From MADRE2 sp964397015 (GTDB lineage: Bacteria > Desulfobacterota > Desulfobacteria > Desulfobacterales > Desulfobacteraceae), in NCBI GenBank assembly GCA_964397015.1, contig CAYNHL010000004.1, positions 4,294-68,293 of the forward strand: a stretch of 64,000 bases of DNA, written 5' to 3'. Shown one piece after another: positions 27,230 to 35,935 of this stretch. Numbering within the stretch: the stretch's first letter is position 1; the number at the start of each line of letters is the position of its first letter. The position numbers were made by a program, and so were the translations under genes. The notes under the pieces were generated by a model. It made no database searches and was not told the DNA's origin. It was given only the letters and a program-made list of their open reading frames with translations.

Positions 27230-28873
27230 ATGACAGGTTTTGATTTTGATATCATTCAAAAAATAGAAGAGTATAATGGCCGTTTCCTGGGTACAATGGC
27301 CCATGATCCTGATGCAGCACTTGATCTTTCCACCAGGGCCGGGATTCTGGCTGAAAAGGCCGGGTACATCAAGGGACAACTGGATGCGGCTTTGAATAAA
27401 GCCTGGTATCACATCTTCAGGTGTGAGTTTGACCCGGTTTTTTCCCTTATCAAGGACCTGCCGGAACAATATGAAAACCTGGGCGATAACTATGGAAGAT
27501 TGAAGGCAATCAATGCCCTGGGTGCGTTGCACCTGGATATGGGAAACTATGATAACGGCCTGCCGTATTTTTTAAAGTGCCTTAAATTAAGCCGGGAATT
27601 CAGGGAAAAAGAAAGAGAATCCACCGCACTGGCCAATATCGGCCTGCTTTATTGTGAAGTGGGCAGAATTGAAGAGGCTTATGAATATCTGACCGCCGCA
27701 CTGAATATCAGCGAAATACACCCGTCCTCGTTTTATACGGCTGCCAGATGCCTGGGGCGTTACTACAATGAAACAGGTCAGATTCAGACATCTCAGATGT
27801 TTCTGGAACATGTCGGCAAAATTGCGCGGCGAAACCGGGATCTGTATTTTGAATCTGAGATACTCACGACTCTCGGATCTGTTAACCGTTCATCCGGGGA
27901 TTATGAATCGGCGAAAAAAATCTACCAGGAAAGCCTTCAGCTATCCATTGAATTGGGGAATGTAAGGCTGGAGACCGCAAACCTCTATGAAATGGGGAAG
28001 CTGAGCCTGATAACCGGTGATCTGGACAGAGCTCTTGAATTGCTGGAAAAGGCAATGGAGAAAGCGGAAAACAAACAGCTCGGTTACTTTAAATGCCAGT
28101 GCTATCTGCAGATCAGCAGGCTGTTTGAACAGAAGAAAGACTATTTCAGGGCCCTGGAATACAGGAAGAAAGTGAATGCTGCGGAAAAAGAATATAACCT
28201 GGAAAAAACAGAGTTCAAATTGAAAAGCATCGGATTTGAGTATGAGCTTGAAGCAAAGAAGCTTCAGGCCGAGATGCTGAAACAGCAAAATGTCGATCTT
28301 GAAGAAGCCAACCGCAAACTGGAAGAGGCTAACCGTAAAATTCTGGATCTTGCCAACCATGACAATCTTACCGGACTGCCAAACAGGCGGTTGTTCATGG
28401 AACACCTGAAAGCTTCCATGCTTTCGGCCAGCAGGACCAATCGGAAAATTTCTATTTTTTTCATTGACCTGGATAATTTCAAACCTGTCAATGACAGGTT
28501 CGGCCACCGCGCGGGTGATATGGTATTGAAGGAGGTTGGAGAAAGGTTGAGCCAGGTTTTGAGAAAATCGGACATTATAGCCCGGTTCGGTGGCGACGAA
28601 TTTGTCATATTGGTACAGGACCTGGAAGACCTGTCTTACATCCGGGTAATTGCCTCTAAGATAATCAGGCTTTTTGATCGAGATTTTCAGGCCGGTGAGA
28701 ACCCTTGTACATTGGGCACCAGTATCGGTATCAGCATCTATCCGGATGATGACAATGATATTGAAGGCCTTTTGATCAAGGCGGACAAAGCCATGTATCA
28801 AGCCAAGCTCAACGGCAAGAACACTTATGTGTTTTGCAGCGATGTGCCATTGCTGCCCGATTACAGTAAATAG
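27230..28873 (+). CDS. TPR-repeat diguanylate cyclase (GGDEF)
   Basis: 547 residues from the ATG at 27230. Residues ~60-340 are tetratricopeptide repeats, a coiled coil (EANRKLEEANRK) follows, and a GGDEF domain fills the C-terminus. The catalytic site is intact (FGGDEF), the inhibitory I-site RKSD lies five residues before it, and LTGLPNRR and DLDNFKPVND are canonical. It should make cyclic di-GMP with product inhibition. There are no membrane segments, so it is cytoplasmic, and the TPRs probably bind a partner. The in-frame extension to a TTG at 27173 is not supported by a ribosome site. Confidence 0.9.
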   Translation: MTGFDFDIIQKIEEYNGRFLGTMAHDPDAALDLSTRAGILAEKAGYIKGQLDAALNKAWYHIFRCEFDPVFSLIKDLPEQYENLGDNYGRLKAINALGALHLDMGNYDNGLPYFLKCLKLSREFREKERESTALANIGLLYCEVGRIEEAYEYLTAALNISEIHPSSFYTAARCLGRYYNETGQIQTSQMFLEHVGKIARRNRDLYFESEILTTLGSVNRSSGDYESAKKIYQESLQLSIELGNVRLETANLYEMGKLSLITGDLDRALELLEKAMEKAENKQLGYFKCQCYLQISRLFEQKKDYFRALEYRKKVNAAEKEYNLEKTEFKLKSIGFEYELEAKKLQAEMLKQQNVDLEEANRKLEEANRKILDLANHDNLTGLPNRRLFMEHLKASMLSASRTNRKISIFFIDLDNFKPVNDRFGHRAGDMVLKEVGERLSQVLRKSDIIARFGGDEFVILVQDLEDLSYIRVIASKIIRLFDRDFQAGENPCTLGTSIGISIYPDDDNDIEGLLIKADKAMYQAKLNGKNTYVFCSDVPLLPDYSK

Positions 28874-28978
28874 CGGCGGAGTAATGGGGTTGGAAAACAC
28901 AAGGCTTATTCTACGGAACCGGGTGTTTTTGTAAGCAGGGAATAGATCATGGCAAAATCAAAGAAAAGGAAGATATAA

Positions 28979-29887
28979 ATGGATACCATATGGCAACTCA
29001 TCCGGGATATCAAATGGGAACCCATCCTGATGATCGGTTTCAGAACCCTGGTTGTTCTGATTCTGGCCTGGCTCAGCATGGCGATTTTACAGAAAATTTT
29101 AAGACAACTGGAAAAACGCCTGATCAAACAAAGCAAAATGTCGGGTGAGCCGCTTTCAGAGTCTGAAAAGCGTGTGGATACATTGATTCGCCTGATCCGG
29201 CAGGCTGCATTGCTTGTGCTGTGGATGATCGTTATACTCATTATCCTGCGGGAGATCGGCGTAGATATTGCGCCGATTCTGGCCAGCGCCGGTATTGTGG
29301 GACTGGCAGTTGGTTTCGGGGCACAGAACCTGGTCCGGGACGTTATCTCAGGATTTTTCTTTATACTTGAAAACCAGGTCCGGGTCGGTGATGTCGCCAT
29401 TATCAACGGGACCGGCGGCCTTGTTGAACAGGTCAATTTCCGGACCATTGTCTTAAGAGATCTGGGGGGCGTGGTCCATGTGTTTCCCAACGGGACCGTA
29501 ACCACCCTGAGCAATCTGACAAATGACTGGTCTGCCTATGTGTTTGAAATCGGGGTGGCCTATAAGGAAAACACGGACAGGGTGATCGAAGTCATGACCC
29601 GGGTAGGGGCCGAAATGAAACAGGATCCGGATTTCGGACTGTTCATGCTTGAAGAACCGGAGATTTACGGGGTCGATAAATTTGATAATTCAGCCGTGGT
29701 CATAAAGGGCCGGATCAAGACAAAACCCATCCGGCAGTGGCAGGTGGGAAGAGAATACCTGCGCAGGATCAAGATAGCTTTTGATGCGGAGAATATTGAA
29801 ATTCCATTCCCCCATCAGACTCTGTATTTCGGGGAAGCCAGTAAACCCATCGAGATCTCTCTTCTGGAAAAATTGAAAGAAGTATGA
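28979..29887 (+). CDS. Small-conductance mechanosensitive channel, MscS family
   Basis: 302 residues. Two to three N-terminal membrane segments (LILAWLSMAILQ, LVLWMIVILIILREIG) lead into the pore helix rich in Gly/Ala (ILASAGIVGLAVGFGAQNLV), which is the MscS signature, then the beta domain (VRVGDVAIINGTGG, FRTIVLRD) and the C-terminal alpha/beta vestibule. Length matches the short E. coli MscS type. It releases osmolytes on hypo-osmotic shock. It lies about 100 bp after the GGDEF gene and 25 bp before the aldo/keto reductase. Confidence 0.94.
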   Translation: MDTIWQLIRDIKWEPILMIGFRTLVVLILAWLSMAILQKILRQLEKRLIKQSKMSGEPLSESEKRVDTLIRLIRQAALLVLWMIVILIILREIGVDIAPILASAGIVGLAVGFGAQNLVRDVISGFFFILENQVRVGDVAIINGTGGLVEQVNFRTIVLRDLGGVVHVFPNGTVTTLSNLTNDWSAYVFEIGVAYKENTDRVIEVMTRVGAEMKQDPDFGLFMLEEPEIYGVDKFDNSAVVIKGRIKTKPIRQWQVGREYLRRIKIAFDAENIEIPFPHQTLYFGEASKPIEISLLEKLKEV

Positions 29888-29912
29888 TCTCAACTTTCGG
29901 AGGTAGAACAAC

Positions 29913-30905
29913 ATGGAATATGTAACTATTCCCCAAACAGATATCCAGGCTACCCGTGTGGCTTTGGGAACTTGGGCCATTGGCGGCTGGATGTGGGGAG
30001 GAACGGATGAGGACAAGTCTATTGCAACCATTCACGCGGCCCTGGATCAAGGGGTGAATTTAGTGGACACTGCTCCGGTATATGGGTTTGGACGATCCGA
30101 AGAAATTGTGGGCAAAGCCCTGAAGCAGTATAAGAAAGATAAAAAGGTATATATTGCAACAAAAGCGGGACTGGAATGGACTGATGATGAAAAGGTTGTG
30201 CGTAATTCTTCACCCGGAAGACTCGAGCAGGAGCTTGATGATTCTCTGCGCCGCCTTGGTGTAGATCATATTGATATTTATTATGTGCACTGGCCTGATC
30301 CGCTGGTGCCTGTTGAAGAAACTGCCCGGACAATGAATAAATTTTTGCAGCAGGGGAAAATCGGTGCAATAGGGGTATCAAATTATTCACCCGAACAGAT
30401 GGATACCTTTCGCAGACAAGCCCCTATTCATCTGTGCCAGCCGCCGTATAATATTTTTGAGCGTGACATGGAAAATAGTATCTTTCCGTACTGCAAAGAC
30501 AACAACATAGCCTTGATGACTTACGGCGCTTTGTGCAGGGGGCTTTTGAGCGGAAAAATGCACCGTGATCGAAAATTTCAGGGAGATGACCTGCGAAAAG
30601 CTGACCCTAAATTCCAGCAACCCCGTTTTGACCAGTACCTTAAGGCAACGGATGAACTAAAAAGTCTGGCTGCTGAAAAGAACAAGGATCTTTTACCCCT
30701 GGCTGTACGCTGGATTTTGGATCAGAGAGTGGAGATCGCTCTTTGGGGAGGGCGTACGCCCTTGCAGATGGAGCCTTTGCCAGAGGTGTTTGGCTGGGAA
30801 CTTGATCATGAAGCCAGAGAGCGCGTGGATCGTATTTTGGAGTATAGGATAAAAGATCCGGTGGGTCCGGAGTTTATGGCTCCTCCCAGTAGAAGTGAGG
30901 TGTAA
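29913..30905 (+). CDS. Aldo/keto reductase
   Basis: A 330-residue NAD(P)H-dependent oxidoreductase with the AKR barrel. The catalytic tetrad can be placed: Asp and Tyr in VDTAPVYGFGRSEE, Lys in YIATKAGLEW, His in YYVHWPDPLVP, and the cofactor region GVSNY follows. It begins after a strong GGAGG site. The coding sequence looks more A+T-rich than its neighbours, as an impression rather than a measurement, and could be a later acquisition. The substrate is unknown. Confidence 0.92.
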   Translation: MEYVTIPQTDIQATRVALGTWAIGGWMWGGTDEDKSIATIHAALDQGVNLVDTAPVYGFGRSEEIVGKALKQYKKDKKVYIATKAGLEWTDDEKVVRNSSPGRLEQELDDSLRRLGVDHIDIYYVHWPDPLVPVEETARTMNKFLQQGKIGAIGVSNYSPEQMDTFRRQAPIHLCQPPYNIFERDMENSIFPYCKDNNIALMTYGALCRGLLSGKMHRDRKFQGDDLRKADPKFQQPRFDQYLKATDELKSLAAEKNKDLLPLAVRWILDQRVEIALWGGRTPLQMEPLPEVFGWELDHEARERVDRILEYRIKDPVGPEFMAPPSRSEV

Positions 30906-30914
30906 TCCTTTAGT

Positions 30915-32102
30915 TTATTTCTGTCCGTTCGATGTCTTATCAATTACTTTGCGGACAATTATGGGCCCGAAAATTTCAAAGACCACAGTGGATCCGATGA
31001 CCACGGGCAATATCATGTTTTTTAATTCAGGGAACCGTTCGGCAGCCAGAAGTGCCATGCCGAGTGCTACTCCCGCCTGGGGAAAAAGGCAGAAGCCGAT
31101 CCATCGTTTTACTTTTGGATCGGCATGGACCAGAAAGCCTGAAACCCTGGCGCCGGTATAGAGACCTGCCATGCGGGAGACAATGTAGAGTGTTCCGATC
31201 CAGCCGACAGCAGTGAGTTTGTCAATGTGAAGCGATGCGCCGGCAAGCAGAAAAAATAAAATCATGAAAGGCCATTCTATTTCATCTATTTCATGGAACG
31301 GGTGCTCATGATGTGTGGCAAATGTGGCGACCGTGCTTCCCATGACCATGGCAGCCAGAATCGATGACAGGTCCAGAAGGACGGCACCTCCGGCGCAGAT
31401 AATCACAAGTCCCAGTGCTTCTGCCTGGGTGGGTTCGCCCGGCCGGATCCGCCCGGTGAAAAATACCATGGGCAGTCCCAGGAAAAATCCGAGAATGATA
31501 CTTCCACCGACTTCCCTGAAGCCGGACAGCACGGCAGCCTCAGCCCCGCCCTGACCGCTGATTGCAGTGGCTGCCGCCAGAAGAAAACTGAAAAGCAGCA
31601 GGCCCCAGGCATCGTCTATGGCAACGATTCCAAGCAGGGTATCGGTGAATTTTGATTTTGTCCCTGTCTCCTTGACAACGTCAAAAACCGCTGCCGGTGC
31701 ACTGGCAGGTGCTATTCCCATCATGACCAGTATCAGTGCCGGTGCCGCACCCCACAGGAACAATACCAGTCCCACCACTATTCCGGCACCCATTGCCTGG
31801 CCGATGGATATTAACAGCACAGACCGTCCGCGTTCGCGGATGCCGGAAGGCGTGATTTTTTCACCCAGCAGGAATCCTACCATGCAAAGAGCAATGCGGG
31901 TAAGGAGCGGGAACCAGTCTTCAACAAAGGCGTCAGGCAGCAGCGCAAACCCGGACGGACCGATGGCTACACCGGAAAGCAGCAGCAGGGTCACCCGCGG
32001 CAGTCGTGTGAAGCGGCCCGCAAGATCCGCCAGGAATCCCAACAGGAAAATACTCCCGAGGGCAAGCAGGGTGGTGGATATTTCATTGATTTCAACCGGC
32101 AT
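30915..32102 (-). CDS. Cation:proton antiporter, CPA2-type membrane protein
   Basis: 395 residues with about 11-12 membrane helices and no C-terminal TrkA domain. The conserved acidic patch of Na+/H+ exchangers is seen (VAIDDAWGLLLFS, with adjacent Asp residues), as is the early GPSGF motif. It resembles the KefB/GerN group and would exchange Na+ or K+ for H+ in the inner membrane. An AGGA ribosome site precedes the ATG. It converges on the aldo/keto reductase gene, leaving about 9 bp between stops. Confidence 0.9.
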   Translation of the reverse strand: MPVEINEISTTLLALGSIFLLGFLADLAGRFTRLPRVTLLLLSGVAIGPSGFALLPDAFVEDWFPLLTRIALCMVGFLLGEKITPSGIRERGRSVLLISIGQAMGAGIVVGLVLFLWGAAPALILVMMGIAPASAPAAVFDVVKETGTKSKFTDTLLGIVAIDDAWGLLLFSFLLAAATAISGQGGAEAAVLSGFREVGGSIILGFFLGLPMVFFTGRIRPGEPTQAEALGLVIICAGGAVLLDLSSILAAMVMGSTVATFATHHEHPFHEIDEIEWPFMILFFLLAGASLHIDKLTAVGWIGTLYIVSRMAGLYTGARVSGFLVHADPKVKRWIGFCLFPQAGVALGMALLAAERFPELKNMILPVVIGSTVVFEIFGPIIVRKVIDKTSNGQK

Positions 32103-32426
32103 CCGGAAAATTCCTTAAAAAAAAAAGTGTATCATTATTCACTCTTTTTTTTNNNNNNNNNNCTGGTGAATTAACCATTCAGTTTATAGATACCAGACAA
32201 GACAGGGTCGTCATATGGTGAAAAACCACCAATTTGGTATTGTGTACCATGTATCACTGAATTCAAATAAAATGAAAAGGGCGGTTTTGCTTGACAACTG
32301 CGCGGTGCCTGCCCTATATCCTTAAATAAGCTGCTTTATCCGGTTTTTATATTCAAGAATCGATACACGAGATTTAAAAAGTCATATTTGGGAAACGCTC
32401 ACAATTTACACACGAGACTGCATGCC
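32103..32426. other. Intergenic region with 10-N gap and promoter-like repeat
   Basis: 324 bp without a gene. It holds a T run directly before ten undetermined bases (32153-32162), probably a homopolymer sequencing gap, and the second copy of the intergenic element near its right end. No RNA gene or open frame of interest was seen in the rest. Confidence 0.7.
32282..32368. repeat. Intergenic element, copy B (matches 27038-27127)
   Basis: The partner of the element upstream of the GGDEF gene. It shares CGGTTTT, CTTGACAAC, TGCCCT, TATCCT, AAGCTG, CCGGTTTTTA and GATACAC-type blocks in the same order. It ends about 60 bp before the TerB-like gene. Placement in front of two unrelated genes suggests a shared promoter or regulatory site, or an old intergenic duplication. 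Confidence 0.6.
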
Positions 32427-32903
32427 ATGGAGACAATTTCTTTCAGTGAAGCGGCCGACAGACTGGAGGCCGTTGGTATCAAAGCAGAATGTATATACCT
32501 GATCGATCTGATACTGCTTATCGAGGTAGCCTGGGCCGATGGGAAAATCCAGCCGGCGGAAACGGGTATTCTGCTGGATTATCTATCCTCTCATGTCAAG
32601 GCTGTCAACCGGCTGGCCGGCATAAAGGTCTTGACGGTCGAGACGGCCAGGACATTTGTGGAGAAACTGCTGAAGGAAAGACCTGCCCCTGCTGTGATAC
32701 AGGCGGTTCATGACGTGATAAGGACCGTGCGGGTTGAAAACAAAAACACCCCGGAGGATGAAAAACTCCGTTTCAATGTGCTCAATGCCTGTCTTGACAT
32801 AGCATCCAGTGCCGTCACCCGTTATCCGTACGGACTCAAAGAAAGGTTTACCACTGAAGAAAAAGCGTGTTACCATGAAATCGAAAAACTGCTGACAGCA
32901 TGA
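32427..32903 (+). CDS. TerB-like helical protein
   Basis: 158 residues, all-helical. The segment LIEVAWADGKIQPAET resembles the metal-binding, acidic start of TerB/tellurite-resistance B domains (AWADGxIxxxE), so a TerB-like fold is inferred, but the second half is not recognisable. It is a probable cytoplasmic protein of unknown role. The ATG at 32427 is chosen over the in-frame upstream extension, which has no ribosome site and no helical pattern. It is followed after 15 bp by the M20 peptidase gene, with likely co-transcription. Confidence 0.6.
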   Translation: METISFSEAADRLEAVGIKAECIYLIDLILLIEVAWADGKIQPAETGILLDYLSSHVKAVNRLAGIKVLTVETARTFVEKLLKERPAPAVIQAVHDVIRTVRVENKNTPEDEKLRFNVLNACLDIASSAVTRYPYGLKERFTTEEKACYHEIEKLLTA

Positions 32904-32918
32904 ATCGGGTATGACATC

Positions 32919-34091
32919 ATGGAAATAACACAACAGCTGGCTCTCCTGGAGCCTGAATTGATCGATCTGCGGCGCAGGTTTCACCGGTATCCGGAACTGG
33001 GTTTTCAGGAATTTAAAACACAGCAGACGATTCTTTCCTATCTTGAAAAGACTAGAATACCAGCGGAACCGATTGCCCTGACCGGGGTAAAGGCGGTGTT
33101 GTCCGGCAGTGATCCGGGAAGAACCCTTTTGTTAAGGTCTGATATGGATGCCCTGCCGGTGACCGAAGAAACAGGTCTTGAATTTCAATCTGTTCACAAG
33201 GGTATAATGCATGCCTGCGGCCATGACGGGCATATGGCAATGCTGCTTGTTGCCTCCCGGCTGCTGTCACAAATGCGACACTTGTTTGCAGGCAATATCG
33301 TGTTCGCGTTTCAGCCCAACGAGGAAGATGCCGGAGCCGGCAGGATGGTGGAAGAGGGAATACTGGAAAATCCGCGGGTGGATGCCGCATTCGGATGCCA
33401 CCTGTGGAGCCGGGCGGATGCCGGAGTCATCGATATCAGTGACGGGCCGGTCATGGCCGCCAGTCACTATTTTACACTGGAAATCAGGGGGAGTGGCGGT
33501 CATGCAGGGTTCGCCCATGTGTCAGTCGACCCGGTACTGGCTGCATCGCATGTTGTCCAGGCGGTCCAGGCCATACAGACACGGCAGATCGATGCACTGC
33601 ACCCTGTCGTGATCATGTTTACACGTATCCAGGGAGGGGTGAATGCCACCACCATACCTGAGACCGTTGTGCTCGAAGGATCCATCCGGTTTTTGAATGA
33701 CAGGGACCAGGCAGTTCTCGGCAGGTTTGAAAAGGTCGTCGCGGACATTTGCCGGGCCCACAATGCAGGCTGGACACTCGATTTTAAAACCGGGAATCAT
33801 GTGCTGGTCAATGATCCTGACATGGCAGCGACTGCCAGGATCGCTGCGTCAGGCACAGTTGAAAGCCCCGGCAGCCTGACATCGGCAATCAGGACAATGG
33901 CAGGGGAGGATTTTTCAGAGTTCTCTATGCGGGTACCGTCATGTTTTGCTTTTATAGGAAGCCGGAGTGACGATAAAAAAACAGGGTATCCGCATCACCA
34001 TCCAGGTTTTGATATTGACGAAAATGTGCTGGTAAAGGGTGCATCTTTATATACAAGGGTGGCTCTGGAGTTTTTGAAAAAGCCGGTTTGA
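32919..34091 (+). CDS. M20-family amidohydrolase/peptidase
   Basis: A 390-residue M20D-type metallohydrolase (hippurate hydrolase/IAA-amino acid hydrolase/AmaA class) that cleaves N-acyl amino acids. Metal-binding residues are in place: HACGHDGHMA, the NEEDAGAGRM glutamates, CHLW, and HHHPGFDID at the C-terminus. The dimerisation domain sits between (~185-295). In this context the substrate could be an N-acyl amino acid or a peptide, but this is not determined. The ATG at 32919 starts with QQLALLEPELIDLRRRFHRYPELG, the usual beginning of the family. Confidence 0.92.
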   Translation: MEITQQLALLEPELIDLRRRFHRYPELGFQEFKTQQTILSYLEKTRIPAEPIALTGVKAVLSGSDPGRTLLLRSDMDALPVTEETGLEFQSVHKGIMHACGHDGHMAMLLVASRLLSQMRHLFAGNIVFAFQPNEEDAGAGRMVEEGILENPRVDAAFGCHLWSRADAGVIDISDGPVMAASHYFTLEIRGSGGHAGFAHVSVDPVLAASHVVQAVQAIQTRQIDALHPVVIMFTRIQGGVNATTIPETVVLEGSIRFLNDRDQAVLGRFEKVVADICRAHNAGWTLDFKTGNHVLVNDPDMAATARIAASGTVESPGSLTSAIRTMAGEDFSEFSMRVPSCFAFIGSRSDDKKTGYPHHHPGFDIDENVLVKGASLYTRVALEFLKKPV

Positions 34092-34140
34092 TTCATCATC
34101 GTTGAAGTCCGGAAGTCAAGTCGTTATACAAGGAGGCAAA

Positions 34141-35328
34141 GTGACAAAGGAAAAGTCTTTGGGCATGGGAACATGTGCTGTGTGGGCCGGAGAGGAAACT
34201 TCTCTGATGCAGCACGCCACACAGGTGCCCGTGGTGCACAGCGTGTCTTTTGGATACAAGGATGTGGACCAGTGGATGCAGGTGGCGCAGGGCAGGCAGA
34301 AAGGCCATATTTACAGCAGGAACACCAATCCCACTGTTACGGTATTCGAGGAGAAAATAAGCCGCCTCGAAGGGGCAGAGGCTGCCGTTAGTGCATCTAC
34401 AGGCATGGGTATCATAAGCAGTACCCTCTTTTCTTTTCTGGTGCCGGGCAGCCGGGTGGTATCGGTCAAGGATACCTATGGGGGAACCCACAAGATTTTT
34501 AACGAGTTCCTTCCCAGAATTCACGTGGATGTGGCTCTTTGCGACACCACGGACCATGATGCAATCGAGGAGCAGATCGAAAAAGGCTGTGATCTGCTGT
34601 ATCTTGAAACTCCCACCAACCCCACCATCAAGATTGTCGACCTGGAAAGGCTGGCCCGGGCCGGGAAAAAAAAGGGAGCTGTCGTGGTGGTGGACAATAC
34701 TTTTGCCACCCCGATCAACCAGCGGCCGCTTAATTTGGGGGCTGACCTGGTCATCCACTCGGCCACCAAGTATCTCGGCGGCCATGCCGATGCACTGGGC
34801 GGTGTGGTATGCGGTCGCAGGGAATTGATAGATACCATCTATCATTACCGGGAGATAAACGGGGCCACGCTGGATCCAATGTCCGCTTACCTGCTGCTCA
34901 GGGGTATGAAAACACTGGCCCTGCGTATCGAGCGCCAGAACGAAAATGCATTGGAGGTGGCGCGGTTTCTGCAGGGCCATCCAAAGGTTGAAACCGTGTT
35001 TTATCCGGGCCTTGAATCCCATGCAGGACATGATATTGCCAGACGTCAGATGACAGGCTTTGGCGGCATGCTCAGTTTTACACTTGTCAAAAATTCTTTT
35101 GACGCAGTTGGAAAGGTTTTGTCCGGCTTGCGCTTTGCCCACTGCGCCGCCAACCTGGGGGCGGTGGAAACCATCGTGGGGCCGCCGGCCACCACCAGCC
35201 ACGTGGAATGCACCAGAGAGGAGAGACAGGCCATGGGAATTCCTGAAAGCCTGATCCGGTATTCCACCGGCATCGAGGATGTTCACGATTTAAAACAGGA
35301 TCTTGAGCAGGCCCTTGACGGGATTTGA
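34141..35328 (+). CDS. Trans-sulfuration-type PLP enzyme (Cys/Met metabolism)
   Basis: A 395-residue fold-type I enzyme of the cystathionine gamma-synthase/beta- and gamma-lyase/methionine gamma-lyase group. The PLP lysine is in HSATKYLGGHAD. It also shows IYSRNTNPTVTVFE near residue 55, TPTNPTIKIVD, the phosphate-binding stretch with SASTGMG, and a full C-terminal domain. The exact reaction cannot be decided from motifs alone. The start is GTG at 34141, preceded by an AGGAGG site, which overrides a weak in-frame TTG at 34102. The long opposite-strand frame here is a shadow. Confidence 0.9.
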   Translation: MTKEKSLGMGTCAVWAGEETSLMQHATQVPVVHSVSFGYKDVDQWMQVAQGRQKGHIYSRNTNPTVTVFEEKISRLEGAEAAVSASTGMGIISSTLFSFLVPGSRVVSVKDTYGGTHKIFNEFLPRIHVDVALCDTTDHDAIEEQIEKGCDLLYLETPTNPTIKIVDLERLARAGKKKGAVVVVDNTFATPINQRPLNLGADLVIHSATKYLGGHADALGGVVCGRRELIDTIYHYREINGATLDPMSAYLLLRGMKTLALRIERQNENALEVARFLQGHPKVETVFYPGLESHAGHDIARRQMTGFGGMLSFTLVKNSFDAVGKVLSGLRFAHCAANLGAVETIVGPPATTSHVECTREERQAMGIPESLIRYSTGIEDVHDLKQDLEQALDGI

Positions 35329-35388
35329 ACTGCCGGGGGCTGACAGCAGTTATCATTGGGCCTTGTAAAAAGATATTGTGAGGAAATC

Positions 35389-35862
35389 ATGAAAAAGACA
35401 ACAGTGAAAACAATTATCTTTGTGCTGATTATGGCCGTATGCATCGGTATGGTATCCGGGTGTGCCGGCAGCCGTTCCGGCCAGGTGTATTCCCGGCATG
35501 ATGCCCGGCAGGTGCATGTGGTTGAATATGGGATTGTTGAATCAGTCCGCCCGGTCCGCATCGAAGGCACCCGGTCCGGTGCAGGTACCGTGGCAGGGGC
35601 TGTAGCCGGCGGAGTTCTGGGCTCCACCATCGGCAGTGGTACGGGCCGTGCCGTGTCCACCACCATCGGGGCTATTGCCGGTGCCCTGGCTGGTTCATCC
35701 ATCGAGGAAGATGTAACGGCCCGGGACGGGCTTGAAATCGTGATCAACATGGATTCCGGCCAGACAATTGTGATCGTCCAGGAAGCAGACATCGATATCT
35801 GGCCCAGAGACCGGGTCAAGGTTCTGACCGGCCCTTACGGAAATTCACGTGTGACGCATTAA
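35389..35862 (+). CDS. Glycine-zipper outer-membrane lipoprotein (SlyB/Pcp-like)
   Basis: 157 residues with a lipoprotein signal: a lysine-rich start, a hydrophobic stretch and lipobox VSGC. Residues ~60-115 form a Gly/Ala-rich glycine-zipper-like pair (GAVAGGVLGSTIGSG, GAIAGALAGS), followed by a C-terminal beta region. This matches SlyB/Pcp (17 kDa antigen) architecture, which is tied to envelope integrity. The ATG at 35389 follows a GAGGAAA ribosome site, and upstream in-frame codons are not part of the signal peptide. Confidence 0.88.
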   Translation: MKKTTVKTIIFVLIMAVCIGMVSGCAGSRSGQVYSRHDARQVHVVEYGIVESVRPVRIEGTRSGAGTVAGAVAGGVLGSTIGSGTGRAVSTTIGAIAGALAGSSIEEDVTARDGLEIVINMDSGQTIVIVQEADIDIWPRDRVKVLTGPYGNSRVTH

Positions 35863-35935
35863 TCAATTGACCTTTGGGGTTTCGTGGTTATACTGCAGAG
35901 TCTGGAAAATAACATTATGACAGCATAGGAACGCC

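Noticed and set aside
34096..35286. A 396-codon open frame on the minus strand
   Set aside because: It lies wholly opposite the PLP enzyme gene, whose catalytic motifs are intact. The minus-strand protein has no recognisable domain and is a codon-bias shadow.
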